DNA of 64,000 nucleotides from JAATFS01 sp037145635 (lineage in GTDB: Bacteria; Pseudomonadota; Gammaproteobacteria; Xanthomonadales; Xanthomonadaceae), in NCBI GenBank assembly GCA_037145635.1, contig JBBCXB010000005.1:372001-436000 (forward strand), given 5' to 3'. The stretch's first letter is position 1. Each line of letters opens with the position of its first letter. Made by a program: the position numbers and the translations under genes. This document shows, piece by piece, positions 9,055 to 17,585 of this stretch. The notes beneath the pieces were generated by a model. The model had not been told where the DNA came from, did no database searches, and saw only the letters and a program-made list of their open reading frames with translations.

Positions 9055-9084
9055 GCGGAGAGGCACATTCAAATGCCTCTCCGC
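9055..9084. promoter_or_regulatory. perfect 11-bp inverted repeat upstream of TonB receptor
   Basis: GCGGAGAGGCA (9055-9065) is repeated in perfect inverted orientation at 9074-9084, separated by the 8-bp spacer CATTCAAA. It lies 26 bp upstream of the chosen receptor start, inside the 230-bp region shared with the divergent GlxA-type regulator. It could be an operator for that regulator or a 5'-UTR hairpin in the receptor mRNA. A second, weaker pair, ACATTTC (9121-9127) and GAAATGT (9147-9153), lies nearby. Confidence 0.6.
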
Positions 9085-9259
9085 AGTGCCGGCCATCGTC
9101 AATCGCGTCAGGGAGTGGCAACATTTCGCCAGGCACATGAGCTTTGGAAATGTGCAAAGAGCCGGTGCTGCCGGTGCGCATTGCTGCGCAGCGGCGGCGG
9201 CGAAAGCCGGGGCGTCCGCAGTGATCCGTGTCCGGGGCTCTGCTTGTAGTATCCGGGTC

Positions 9260-10232
9260 ATGAGCCGTTCCGCGACCGCATCCGCCACGCCGCCCGCTTC
9301 CCCGCTGGTGGCGATCCTGGCCTACGAGCCGCTGGCCTTGTTCGAGTTTGGCTGTGCGGTCGGGATGTTCGCGCCGGTCCGCCCCGAACTGGAGGTGGCG
9401 TGGTACCGCAGCGGCATCTGCGCCTGCGAACCGGGGTCGCTGCGCGCGCTGGGCGGTATCCGGGTAGACGTGGTGCACGGGCTGGAACTGATCGACGACG
9501 CCGACATCGTGGTGATTCCTGGATGGTGCAACCCGGAGGAATGCCCGCCGCCGGCGTTGCTGGACGCATTGCGCCGCGCGCATGCACGCGGCGCGCGCCT
9601 GGCCTCGATCTGTTCCGGTGCGTTCGTGCTGGCCTGGGCGGGCCTGCTCGATGGCTGCAGCGCCACCACCCATTGGCGGCTGACCGACCTGCTTGCCCGC
9701 CGTTTTCCGCGGGTGCAGGTTAGGGCCAACGTGCTGTACGTGGATGCCGGCGCGGTCATCACCTCGGCCGGTTCGGCTACCGGCATGGACATGATGCTGC
9801 ACATGGTGCGCAAGGACTATGGCATCCGGGTCGCCAATCTGGTGGCGCAGCGGCTGGTGCTGGCGCCCTGGCGCGACGGCGAGCGCAGCCAGCTCGTGAA
9901 CCGGTCCATTCCGCTCGGCGAACCCACACGGCTGGCGCGCCTGATGGAATGGGTACGCGAGCATCTGGATCAGGAGCACACGCTCAAGAGCCTGGCCGAG
10001 CGGGCGCTGCTGAGCCCGCGCACGCTGCAGCGCCAGTTCCTCGACGCGACCGGCCTGTCGCCGATCGACTGGGTGATCCGCGAGCGCGTGCTCTACGCCC
10101 GGGAGCTGCTGGAGACCACCGATCGGCCGTTGCAGTGGATCGGCGAGCGCGCGGGCTTCGGCTCGCCGGAGTCGTTCCGCCGGCACTTCCGCGCACATGC
10201 CGCGACCAGCCCCGCGGCCTATCGCGCCGGCT

Positions 10233-10246
<14 letters not shown>
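9260..10246 (+). CDS. GlxA/FtrA-type AraC family transcriptional regulator
   Basis: A 328-residue regulator with two domains. Residues about 15-180 form a DJ-1/PfpI-like domain with the elbow Cys118 in ASICSGAF. Residues about 225-328 are an AraC-type double helix-turn-helix (ALLSPRTLQRQFLDATG, then GFGSPESFRRHF). ATG 9260 is used because the conserved domain begins about 15 codons later; the frame is open upstream but the extra part is low-complexity. It diverges from the TonB receptor of the organosulfur block and is the obvious candidate regulator of it. Its last 14 bp overlap the 3' end of the convergent sigma-54 activator gene. Confidence 0.92.
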
Positions 10247-11348
<1,102 letters not shown>

Positions 11349-11436
11349 GGGGGCGGACTCGGTCGGGAGGGGAGGACGGCGCTGGTGTCGCGGCGGCGAC
11401 ACCGTGTTCCCGGGCGTGGCTGCGGTCGCATGTCGG

Positions 11437-12624
11437 TCACGAATAGAAGCTGGGCGTCGGCGGCCTGCCGTTGAGCGCCCATTCGCCGAGCTCGCGGACC
11501 TTGTAGTCGAGCGGGTCGTGCAGCGACTGCGTGCGCAGGTTGCGCCAGTAGCGGTCCAGGCGCAGCGCGGCATGGGTGGCGCGCGCGCCGGTGACCTCGA
11601 ACAGCCGGCTGCACAGCTCCAGGCCGGTGCGCGTGGCGGTGACCTTGGCGGCGGCCACGCTCAGCGCGAGCTGGCCGCGCTCGTCGCTGGTCAGCGCGCT
11701 GTCCTTGCGCCAGGCCAGGTCGAGCCGCTCGGCCGCCTGCCGGACCAGCAGGCGGGTGCTCTCCAGGCCGAGGTGGAACTCGCCGTAGTGGGCGAGGACG
11801 TAGGGATCCTCGCCGGCCTGCGCGACGCCCGAGCCGAACCAGGGCCGGCTCTCGGTCAGGGTGTACCGGCGCGCTTCCTCGAACGCGCCTTCGGCGATGC
11901 CCAGGAACAGGTTGGCGAACAGCAGCTGGGCGATCAGCGGGCGCAGGCAGGCGAACGGCGTGCTCAGCGGGCCGGGATCGAGCAGCAGTTCGTTCTCCTC
12001 CACCCGGACCCGCTCGAACGTGGCGCTGCCGCTGTCGGTCTGGCGCTGGCCGATGTTGTCCCAGTCGTGGGCCAGCGTGATGCCGCTGCGCGCGGTGGGG
12101 ATGGCACCGATCAGCAGCGTGCCGCCCTGCTCGTCCAGGGCCGAGGCGATCAGCATCTCCGAGTCGATCGCGCCGGAGCAGAAGCTCTTCTTGCCGGAGA
12201 ACTCGCGCCAGCCGTCGCAGCGCGCGGCGACGGTGCGCCGGTCGAGCGGGTTGAGCGCATTGCCCCAGAACCACTGCTTGCGCGCGGTCTGCTCGAACCA
12301 GGGCTGCCACTGCTCCGGGCGGCCGAACAGCCGCACCGTGGCCAGCAGCAGGTGATGGAAGCCGAACACGTGCGCGAGCGAGGCGTCCACCCGGGCGAAC
12401 TCGCGCACGATCTCCAGCACCTCGCTCCAGCTGGCGCCGAGGCCGCCGTACTGGGTGGGCACACTGAGCCCGAGCAGGCCGCTGGCGCGGATCGCGTCGC
12501 GCTCGGCCTTGGGGGTGCCGCCGAGCGCGTCGCGCCTGACCGCGCTCTCGGCGAACCCGGCGGCGAGGCGGCGGGCGGTGTGCAGCGGGTTGAAGAGGAT
12601 CGGTTGCGGACGGCGGCTCGTCAT
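11437..12624 (-). CDS. DszC/SfnB-like flavin-dependent monooxygenase (acyl-CoA dehydrogenase fold)
   Basis: A full-length 395-residue protein of the acyl-CoA dehydrogenase superfamily, in the sulfur-acquisition branch (DszC, SfnB). Signs are the N-terminal LLGLSVPTQYGGLG, the mid-domain NALNPLDRR...GKKSFCSGA, the DWDNIGQRQTDSGS substrate-loop motif and the C-terminal DRYWRNLRTQSLHDPLDYK with a tail in PTPSFYS. These enzymes use reduced flavin and O2 to oxidise organosulfur compounds, not acyl-CoA. It follows ssuB by about 98 bp and precedes the sigma-54 activator by 88 bp, the grouping expected of sfn-type dimethylsulfone/sulfonate loci. Substrate not determinable. Confidence 0.88.
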   Translation of the reverse strand: MTSRRPQPILFNPLHTARRLAAGFAESAVRRDALGGTPKAERDAIRASGLLGLSVPTQYGGLGASWSEVLEIVREFARVDASLAHVFGFHHLLLATVRLFGRPEQWQPWFEQTARKQWFWGNALNPLDRRTVAARCDGWREFSGKKSFCSGAIDSEMLIASALDEQGGTLLIGAIPTARSGITLAHDWDNIGQRQTDSGSATFERVRVEENELLLDPGPLSTPFACLRPLIAQLLFANLFLGIAEGAFEEARRYTLTESRPWFGSGVAQAGEDPYVLAHYGEFHLGLESTRLLVRQAAERLDLAWRKDSALTSDERGQLALSVAAAKVTATRTGLELCSRLFEVTGARATHAALRLDRYWRNLRTQSLHDPLDYKVRELGEWALNGRPPTPSFYS

Positions 12625-12722
12625 GAGCGGTGGCCTCGTTGGGAAGCGGAGGAGGAGCGTGGCGCCGGCCGGCGAGGCGGTCCGCGCGGAGCAGTTCGTC
12701 GCGGGTGCGGCGGGTGGCGGCG

Positions 12723-13481
12723 TCAGAAGGCGTGGAGGTCCTGCAGGGCGGCCAGCAGCCCCTGGCGGGCCTGGCGATGGGCGGGGCGTTCGGTCTCGCG
12801 CGGGCGCGGCCGGGGCGCGTCGAGGGCGAACTCGGCGGCCACCGTGCCGGGCGGGCCGCCGAGGACGATCACGCGGTCGCTCAGGTGCAGGGCCTCGTCG
12901 AGGTCGTGGGTCACGATCAGCACCGTGAAGCGGTGCTCGGCGGCCAGCCGCAGCAGCAGGTCCTGCAACCGGATGCGGGTGAACGCATCCACCGCGCTGA
13001 ACGGCTCGTCGAGCAGCAGCACGCGTGGCCGGCGGTACAGGCCGCGGGCCAGCGCGGCGCGCTGCGCCTGGCCGCCGGACAGCTGCTTGGGCAGGGCCTG
13101 CGCCTGTGCGTGCAGGCCCACCTGCAGCAGCAGCTGTTGCACGCGCGCGGACGCCGGGGCCGCGGCCGGCGCCAGGTCGGCGGGATCGGCGAAGGCCACG
13201 TTGGCGGCGACGGTGAGCCAGGGCAGCAGGCGCGGCTCCTGGAAGACGAAGCCGATGCGCGGGTCGATGCCCGGCACGCGGCGGCCGTCCAGCGCGATCT
13301 CGCCGGCGTAGTCGCGCTCGAGCCCGGCGACGATGCGCAGCAGCGTGCTCTTGCCGCAGCCGCTGGCGCCGGTCAGCGCGACGATCTCGCCCGGGGCCAG
13401 CTGCAGGTCGAGGTCGCGCAGCACGAGCCGCGGGCCGAAGCGCTTGGCAGCGATGCGCACGCGCAGGCCGGCCGCGCTCAC
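12723..13481 (-). CDS. ssuB: aliphatic sulfonate ABC transporter ATP-binding protein SsuB
   Basis: A 252-residue ATPase of the nitrate/sulfonate/taurine ABC family. It shows Walker A GASGCGKS (38-45), the SsuB/TauB-type QEPRLLPWLTV (81-91), the signature LSGGQ (134-138) and LLLDEP (155-160). The start is GTG at 13481, overlapping the ssuC stop as GTGA; the reading frame continues upstream, but that part is the shadow of ssuC. The length matches SsuB. It powers uptake of alkanesulfonates with SsuC and SsuA. Confidence 0.93.
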   Translation of the reverse strand: MSAAGLRVRIAAKRFGPRLVLRDLDLQLAPGEIVALTGASGCGKSTLLRIVAGLERDYAGEIALDGRRVPGIDPRIGFVFQEPRLLPWLTVAANVAFADPADLAPAAAPASARVQQLLLQVGLHAQAQALPKQLSGGQAQRAALARGLYRRPRVLLLDEPFSAVDAFTRIRLQDLLLRLAAEHRFTVLIVTHDLDEALHLSDRVIVLGGPPGTVAAEFALDAPRPRPRETERPAHRQARQGLLAALQDLHAF

Positions 13482-14308
13482 GGCGGGCTCCCGAGGCGGT
13501 CTTCGAAACTGTCGCGCCAGCGCAGCGAGCGTGCCTCGAGGGTCTTGAGCACGCCGTCGCTGAGCTTGCCGAGCAGCGCGAGCAGCACGATCGCGGCCAT
13601 CACCAGGTCCGGCCGCGAGGTCTCGCGCCCGTCCGACAGCAGGTAGCCCAGGCCGCGTGTGGCCGCGATCAGCTCGGCGGCGACCAGGAACATCCAGGCC
13701 AGGCTCAGGCTGGTGCGCAGTCCGGTGAAGATCGCCGGCCGCGCCGCGGGCAGCAGCACCCGGCGCACCAGCCGCGTCCTCGACAGTCCCAGGCTCTCGC
13801 CGAGCTCGACCAGCTTGCGGTCGGCGTTGCGCAGGCCGCTGACCGCGCCCAGGTAGGCCGGGAAGAAGGCGCCGATGGCGATCAGGGTGATCTTCGGGGT
13901 CTCGTCGATGCCCAGCCAGAGCAGCAGCAGCGGCACCCAGGCCAGGCTGGGCACCGCGCGCAGCGCCTGGAAGCTGGGATCGAGCAGGCGTTCCAGCCGC
14001 CGGCTCAGGCCGACGCCCACGCCTGCCGCCAGGCCGAGCCCGGCGCCGGCGACGAAGCCGGCCAGCATCCGCAGCACGCTCACGCCGATGTGGGCGGCCA
14101 GGCCGTGGCGCGCCTCGTCGGCCAGCGTGGCCAGGATCCGGCTCGGGGGCGGCAGCAGGTACTGCGGGGTCCATCCCAGACGCGAGGCGGCCTCCAGTGC
14201 CGCGAAGAACGCCAGCGGCAGCAGCAGGCCGATGCCCGGGCCGCGCCACCGGCGGGCGGCGGAGGGCGTCGTGCGGGTGTCGGGGAGGTCGAGGGCACGG
14301 TCGTTCAT
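13478..14308 (-). CDS. ssuC: aliphatic sulfonate ABC transporter permease SsuC
   Basis: A 276-residue inner-membrane permease with about six hydrophobic segments and the family loop around LGLSRTRLVRRVLLPAA (EAA-type motif). The N-terminal ~20 residues are cytoplasmic and charged. The ATG at 14308 overlaps the ssuA stop as ATGA, and the end overlaps ssuB as GTGA, so A, C and B are translationally coupled. The family moves taurine, nitrate or alkanesulfonates; the neighbouring ssuD and ssuE make alkanesulfonates the likely cargo. Confidence 0.93.
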   Translation of the reverse strand: MNDRALDLPDTRTTPSAARRWRGPGIGLLLPLAFFAALEAASRLGWTPQYLLPPPSRILATLADEARHGLAAHIGVSVLRMLAGFVAGAGLGLAAGVGVGLSRRLERLLDPSFQALRAVPSLAWVPLLLLWLGIDETPKITLIAIGAFFPAYLGAVSGLRNADRKLVELGESLGLSRTRLVRRVLLPAARPAIFTGLRTSLSLAWMFLVAAELIAATRGLGYLLSDGRETSRPDLVMAAIVLLALLGKLSDGVLKTLEARSLRWRDSFEDRLGSPP

Positions 14309-15327
14309 GCGCCGGCCCCCGCCGGACGGGGCGCGGGCCGCGCCAGTCCGGCGCGCCGTGCATAGGCCGGGTCGATCAGGCCGGCCAGTACCGCGCGCAG
14401 GTCGCTGCCCGGCCGGACCAGGCCTTCGTCGAGCAGGATCGGCGCGGCGGCCTGCAACGCGGCCTGCTGCTCGACGCCGATCAGCGGATGGCCGAAGTCG
14501 TTGCGCTGCAGCTGCAGCCGGGCCACCGCGGGCGCCAGCCGCGCTTCGCGGGCGATCAGCTGCGCCAGTTCGGCCGGATGCGCGATGGCCCAGTGCCGGG
14601 CCTGCTCGTAGGCCCGGATCACCGTGGCGACCAGCGCCGGATGGGCGGCGGCGAACGTCTCGCGCACGTTGAGGAAGCCATACGAATTGAACGCGACGTT
14701 GCGGTAGAGCAGGCGCGAGCCGGCCTCGATCTGGCTCGCCGCCAGGTGCGGGTCGAGCCCGGCCCAGGCCTCGACGTCGCCGCGCTCGAGCGCGGCCCGG
14801 CCGTCGCCATGCTGCAGATGCACGAGGTCCACGTCGCGCTTGTCGAGCCCGGCCTGGTGCAGCGCGCGCAGCAGGAATAGGTAGGGATCGGTGCCCTTGG
14901 TGGCGGCGACCTTGCTGCCCTTGAGCTGGGCGACGCGCTGCAGCGGCGAACTCCGCGCCACCGCCAGCGCGGTCCACTCCGGCCGCGAATAGACGTAGAC
15001 GGCCTTGATCGGGTTGCCGTTGGCGCGCGCCAGCAGCGCGGCCAGGCCGGCGGTGCTGCCGAAATCGAGGCTGTCGCCGCCGAGGTACTCCAGCGCGCGG
15101 TTGCTGCCGGCCGACAGCACCCACTTCACCTCGGTGCCGTGGGGCTTCAGTGCCGCTTCCAGCCAGCCGAAGCGCTTGAGCACCAGCGAGGTCGGCGCGT
15201 AGTACGCGTAGTCCAGGCGCAGTTGCCGCGGCGGCGGCCGGCCCTGGGCGAGGGCCGCGCCCGAGAACAGCGGGGTGGCGCCGAGCGCGGCGCCGGCCAG
15301 GGAGGTGAGCAGGGTGCGACGGTGCAT
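14305..15327 (-). CDS. ssuA: aliphatic sulfonate ABC transporter substrate-binding protein SsuA
   Basis: A 340-residue periplasmic binding protein. The N-terminus has an Arg pair and a hydrophobic stretch ending in GAALA, a signal peptide that could use Tat or Sec. The mature part starts with LRLDYAYYAPTSLVLK and includes ALEYLGGDSLDFGSTAG and GDVEAWAGLDPHLA, characteristic of SsuA/TauA-type proteins. It lies 10 bp after ssuD and overlaps ssuC by 4 bp. It would capture sulfonates that have crossed the outer membrane, perhaps via the receptor of the divergent block. Confidence 0.93.
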   Translation of the reverse strand: MHRRTLLTSLAGAALGATPLFSGAALAQGRPPPRQLRLDYAYYAPTSLVLKRFGWLEAALKPHGTEVKWVLSAGSNRALEYLGGDSLDFGSTAGLAALLARANGNPIKAVYVYSRPEWTALAVARSSPLQRVAQLKGSKVAATKGTDPYLFLLRALHQAGLDKRDVDLVHLQHGDGRAALERGDVEAWAGLDPHLAASQIEAGSRLLYRNVAFNSYGFLNVRETFAAAHPALVATVIRAYEQARHWAIAHPAELAQLIAREARLAPAVARLQLQRNDFGHPLIGVEQQAALQAAAPILLDEGLVRPGSDLRAVLAGLIDPAYARRAGLARPAPRPAGAGA

Positions 15328-15337
15328 GACGGCTCCT

Positions 15338-16501
15338 TCAGCGTGCTGCTGCGCGCGGCACGATCTGGTTGGCGATGACCTCGCCGAACGGCCCGCTCAG
15401 CGTCTGTCCGGGCAGCTTCTCGCGCACCCGGCGGGGCAGCAGCGGGAACACCAGCTCGGCGAAGCGGTAGGCCTCTTCCAGATGCGGGTAGCCGGAGAAG
15501 ATGAAGGTGTCGATGCCGAGATCGGCGTACTCCTGGATGCGGCGCGCCACGGTCTGCGGGTCGCCGACCAGGGCGGTGCCGGCGCCGCCGCGTACCAGCC
15601 CGACGCCGGCCCACAGGTTCGGGCTGACCTCCAGGTCGGCGCGGGTGCGGCCCTGGCCCTGGCCGTGCAGCGCGGCCATGCGGCGCTGGCCGACCGAATC
15701 CATGCGTGCGAACGCGTGCTGCGCCCGCGCGACGGTGTCGTCGTCGAGATGGCTGATCAACGCCTCGGCGGCGGCCCAGGCCTGGGCCTCGGTCTCGCGC
15801 ACGATCACGTGCAGGCGGATGCCGAAGGTGAGGGTGCGCCCGCGCGCGGCCGCCTTGGCGCGCACCGCGCCGATCTTCTCGGCGACCGCGGCCGGCGGTT
15901 CGCCCCAGGTGAGGTAGGTGTCGACCTGTTCGGCGGCGAGGTCGTGCGCGGCGTCCGACGAGCCGCCGAACCAGACCGGCGGATACGGGCGCTGCACGGT
16001 GGGATACAGCAGTTTGGCGTCGCGGACCCGCAGGTGGCTGCCTTCGAAGTCGTAGCCCGCGCCGTCGTGGCTGCGGCCGATGATCTCGCGCCAGATGCGG
16101 ATGAACTCGGCCGAGGCGACGTAGCGCTCGGCATGGTCGAGGAACACGCCGTCGCCCTCGAGTTCGGCGCGGTCGCCGCCGGTGACCAGGTTGACCAGCA
16201 GGCGCCCCTGGGACAGCCGGTCGAAGCTGGCGGCCATGCGCGCGGCCAGCGCCGGCGCCATCAGGCCGGGGCGCAGCGCGACCAGGAACTTCAGCCGGCG
16301 GGTGGCCGCGATCAGGCTCGACGCCACCACCCACGGATCCTCGCAGGAGCGGCCGGTGGGGATCAGCACGCCTTCGTAGCCGAGGGTGTCGGCGGCCACG
16401 GCGATCTGGGTCACGTACTCGGCGCTGACCTGGCGCGCGCCTTCGCTGGTGCCGAGGTAGCGGCTGTCGCCGTGGGTGGGAATGAACCAGAACACATCCA
16501 T
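15338..16501 (-). CDS. ssuD: FMNH2-dependent alkanesulfonate monooxygenase SsuD
   Basis: A 387-residue TIM-barrel enzyme of the luciferase superfamily. It starts MDVFWFIPTHGDSRYLG and includes RSCEDPWV, the RPGLMAP segment, GRLLVNLVTGGD and the C-terminal FSGYPHLEEAYRFAELVFP, all diagnostic of SsuD. The family usually has about 380 residues. It releases sulfite from C2-C10 alkanesulfonates using FMNH2 from SsuE. ATG 16501 is preceded by an AGGAGAC ribosome-binding site. The start is 40 bp after ssuE and the end 10 bp before ssuA. Confidence 0.96.
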   Translation of the reverse strand: MDVFWFIPTHGDSRYLGTSEGARQVSAEYVTQIAVAADTLGYEGVLIPTGRSCEDPWVVASSLIAATRRLKFLVALRPGLMAPALAARMAASFDRLSQGRLLVNLVTGGDRAELEGDGVFLDHAERYVASAEFIRIWREIIGRSHDGAGYDFEGSHLRVRDAKLLYPTVQRPYPPVWFGGSSDAAHDLAAEQVDTYLTWGEPPAAVAEKIGAVRAKAAARGRTLTFGIRLHVIVRETEAQAWAAAEALISHLDDDTVARAQHAFARMDSVGQRRMAALHGQGQGRTRADLEVSPNLWAGVGLVRGGAGTALVGDPQTVARRIQEYADLGIDTFIFSGYPHLEEAYRFAELVFPLLPRRVREKLPGQTLSGPFGEVIANQIVPRAAAR

Positions 16502-16541
16502 CGTTGTCTCCTGTGCGGACCGTGGCGTGGGGGGCGAGGGG

Positions 16542-17105
16542 TCAGGCAATGCGCCGCAGCGGCTGCGGGCGCGTGCCGAGCAGGCCGGCGGCACGCTCGG
16601 CGGCCAGGGCGATGCGCGCCTGCAGCGTCGTGCTGGCGATCCGGTAGTCCTCGAAATCGGCCTCGGACGCGTAGATGCCGATCGGCAAGGTCAGCGCCTG
16701 GAAGAAACCGAACAGCGGTCGCAACTGGTGGTCGATCACCAGCGCATGGCGCTCGCTGCCGCCGGTGGCGGCCAGCAGCACCGGGGTGTCGATCAGGGCA
16801 TTCAGGTCGACCAGGTCGAACAGGTGCTTGAGCAGGCCCGGGTAGGTGCCGCGGAACACCGGCGTGGCGAACAGCAGCAGGTCCGCCGATTCGATCAGGC
16901 GCAGCGACTGCTCCAGTTCTTCCGGCGCCTGCGCACGCCAGATCGTGCTGCCCAGCGGCTGCACGATCTGGCGCAGTTCCACGGTCCGGCTGTGCAGCGG
17001 CAGGTGCTCGCCCAGTGCAGCGAGCGTGGCCTCGACCAGCGCGAGGGTGCGCGAGGGACGCGAGAGATTGCCGGAAACGGCGACGACGTTGAGGGGAGAG
17101 CGCAT
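16542..17105 (-). CDS. ssuE: NADPH-dependent FMN reductase SsuE
   Basis: A 187-residue flavodoxin-fold reductase. The start at 17105 leads into VVAVSGNLSRPSRT, the phosphate-binding loop of NADPH-dependent FMN reductases; FATPVFRGTYPGLLKHLFDLV and LLAATGGSERHAL are SsuE/MsuE signatures. It supplies FMNH2 to SsuD and, by inference, to the other two-component monooxygenases in the island, for which no other reductase is visible. It is the first gene of its block, about 27 bp downstream of the start site predicted from a sigma-54 promoter at 17144-17158. Confidence 0.94.
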   Translation of the reverse strand: MRSPLNVVAVSGNLSRPSRTLALVEATLAALGEHLPLHSRTVELRQIVQPLGSTIWRAQAPEELEQSLRLIESADLLLFATPVFRGTYPGLLKHLFDLVDLNALIDTPVLLAATGGSERHALVIDHQLRPLFGFFQALTLPIGIYASEADFEDYRIASTTLQARIALAAERAAGLLGTRPQPLRRIA

Positions 17106-17143
17106 GCAGGATCCTGTGGGTTCTGGCGGCAGGGAGGCATCAC

Positions 17144-17158
17144 GCAATCTCCATGCCA
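17144..17158 (-). promoter_or_regulatory. sigma-54 (-24/-12) promoter upstream of ssuE
   Basis: On the minus strand the sequence reads TGGCATGGAGATTGC. It matches the sigma-54 consensus TGGCACG-N4-TTGC at all positions except one (T for C), with the invariant GG and GC dinucleotides correctly 12 bp apart. Transcription would start near 17132, about 27 bp before the ssuE ATG. A sigma-54 activator gene is the last gene of the same block. Confidence 0.72.
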
Positions 17159-17308
17159 TCGCGTGCGGCGTGCGCATCGGAAGCGGGTGTTGCGCAGGCG
17201 GCAGGCCGACGCAGGGAGGCGATGTGGCTGCGCGTGCAGCGGGGATTCCATCTGATCGCACACGGCGGCGCAGGACAATGCCGCGGTGCCGCGGATCGCG
17301 GCCTTCGC

Positions 17309-17324
17309 TTATCAGTTTTGATAA
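17309..17324. promoter_or_regulatory. inverted repeat, candidate activator-binding site
   Basis: TTATCA (17309-17314) and TGATAA (17319-17324) form a perfect 6-bp dyad around GTTT. It lies between the two outward-facing sigma-54 promoters, about 150 bp upstream of one and 210 bp upstream of the other, a normal enhancer distance. It could bind the SfnR-like activator or a LysR-type sulfur regulator. Confidence 0.45.
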
Positions 17325-17425
17325 TCAGGTCATGACCAAAGCGGAAAATCCGGCGGTTTTCGCGGTTTTCGTGCGCTGGCTCATGTCGGTTTGGCAATGA
17401 ATATATTTTCCCTGCGCATCAGTCA

Positions 17426-17442
17426 CCGAAAAATGTTTTCGG
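17426..17442. promoter_or_regulatory. inverted repeat CCGAAAA-N3-TTTTCGG, candidate activator-binding site
   Basis: A perfect 7-bp dyad with a 3-bp spacer (ATG), in the locally AT-rich part of the divergent region. It is about 90 bp upstream of the plus-strand sigma-54 promoter. Protein binding is inferred from symmetry and position only. Confidence 0.45.
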
Positions 17443-17533
17443 GGCAACAGGCGATCAGCAGAATCGCGCGCGCTATCCGCTGTTTTTGTACGGATCGGGC
17501 GCAGTCGCGGGAATTTCCTGGGTGATCCGGCGC

Positions 17534-17549
17534 TGGCATGCGATGTGCG
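17534..17549 (+). promoter_or_regulatory. sigma-54 (-24/-12) promoter upstream of TonB receptor operon
   Basis: The sequence TGGCATGCGATGTGCG has GG at 17535-17536 and GC at 17547-17548, the exact 12-bp spacing of a -24/-12 promoter. It shares TGGCATG with the ssuE promoter; the -12 box is GTGC, not TTGC. Transcription would start near 17560, about 27 bp before the receptor ATG, mirroring the ssuE side. Confidence 0.62.
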
Positions 17550-17585
17550 TATGCAGCATGACCGCACACGGAGAACGCCATTCGC

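Larger units (their letters stand above)
17106..17585. other. 480-bp divergent regulatory region between ssu block and receptor operon
   Basis: No gene is visible here. The region holds the two outward-facing sigma-54 promoter matches and the two inverted repeats listed separately, and its centre (about 17305-17445) is clearly AT-richer than the flanking coding DNA. This is what a shared enhancer region for two divergent operons would look like. Confidence 0.7.

Noticed and set aside
9116..9130. TGGCAACATTTCGCC as a sigma-54 promoter upstream of the GlxA-type gene
   Set aside because: The GG and GC dinucleotides are 11 bp apart in place of 12, which disables -24/-12 promoters.
11437..12624. 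True acyl-CoA dehydrogenase of fatty-acid oxidation
   Set aside because: The substrate-loop and C-terminal motifs and the ssu context place it with DszC/SfnB-type monooxygenases; no beta-oxidation genes are nearby.
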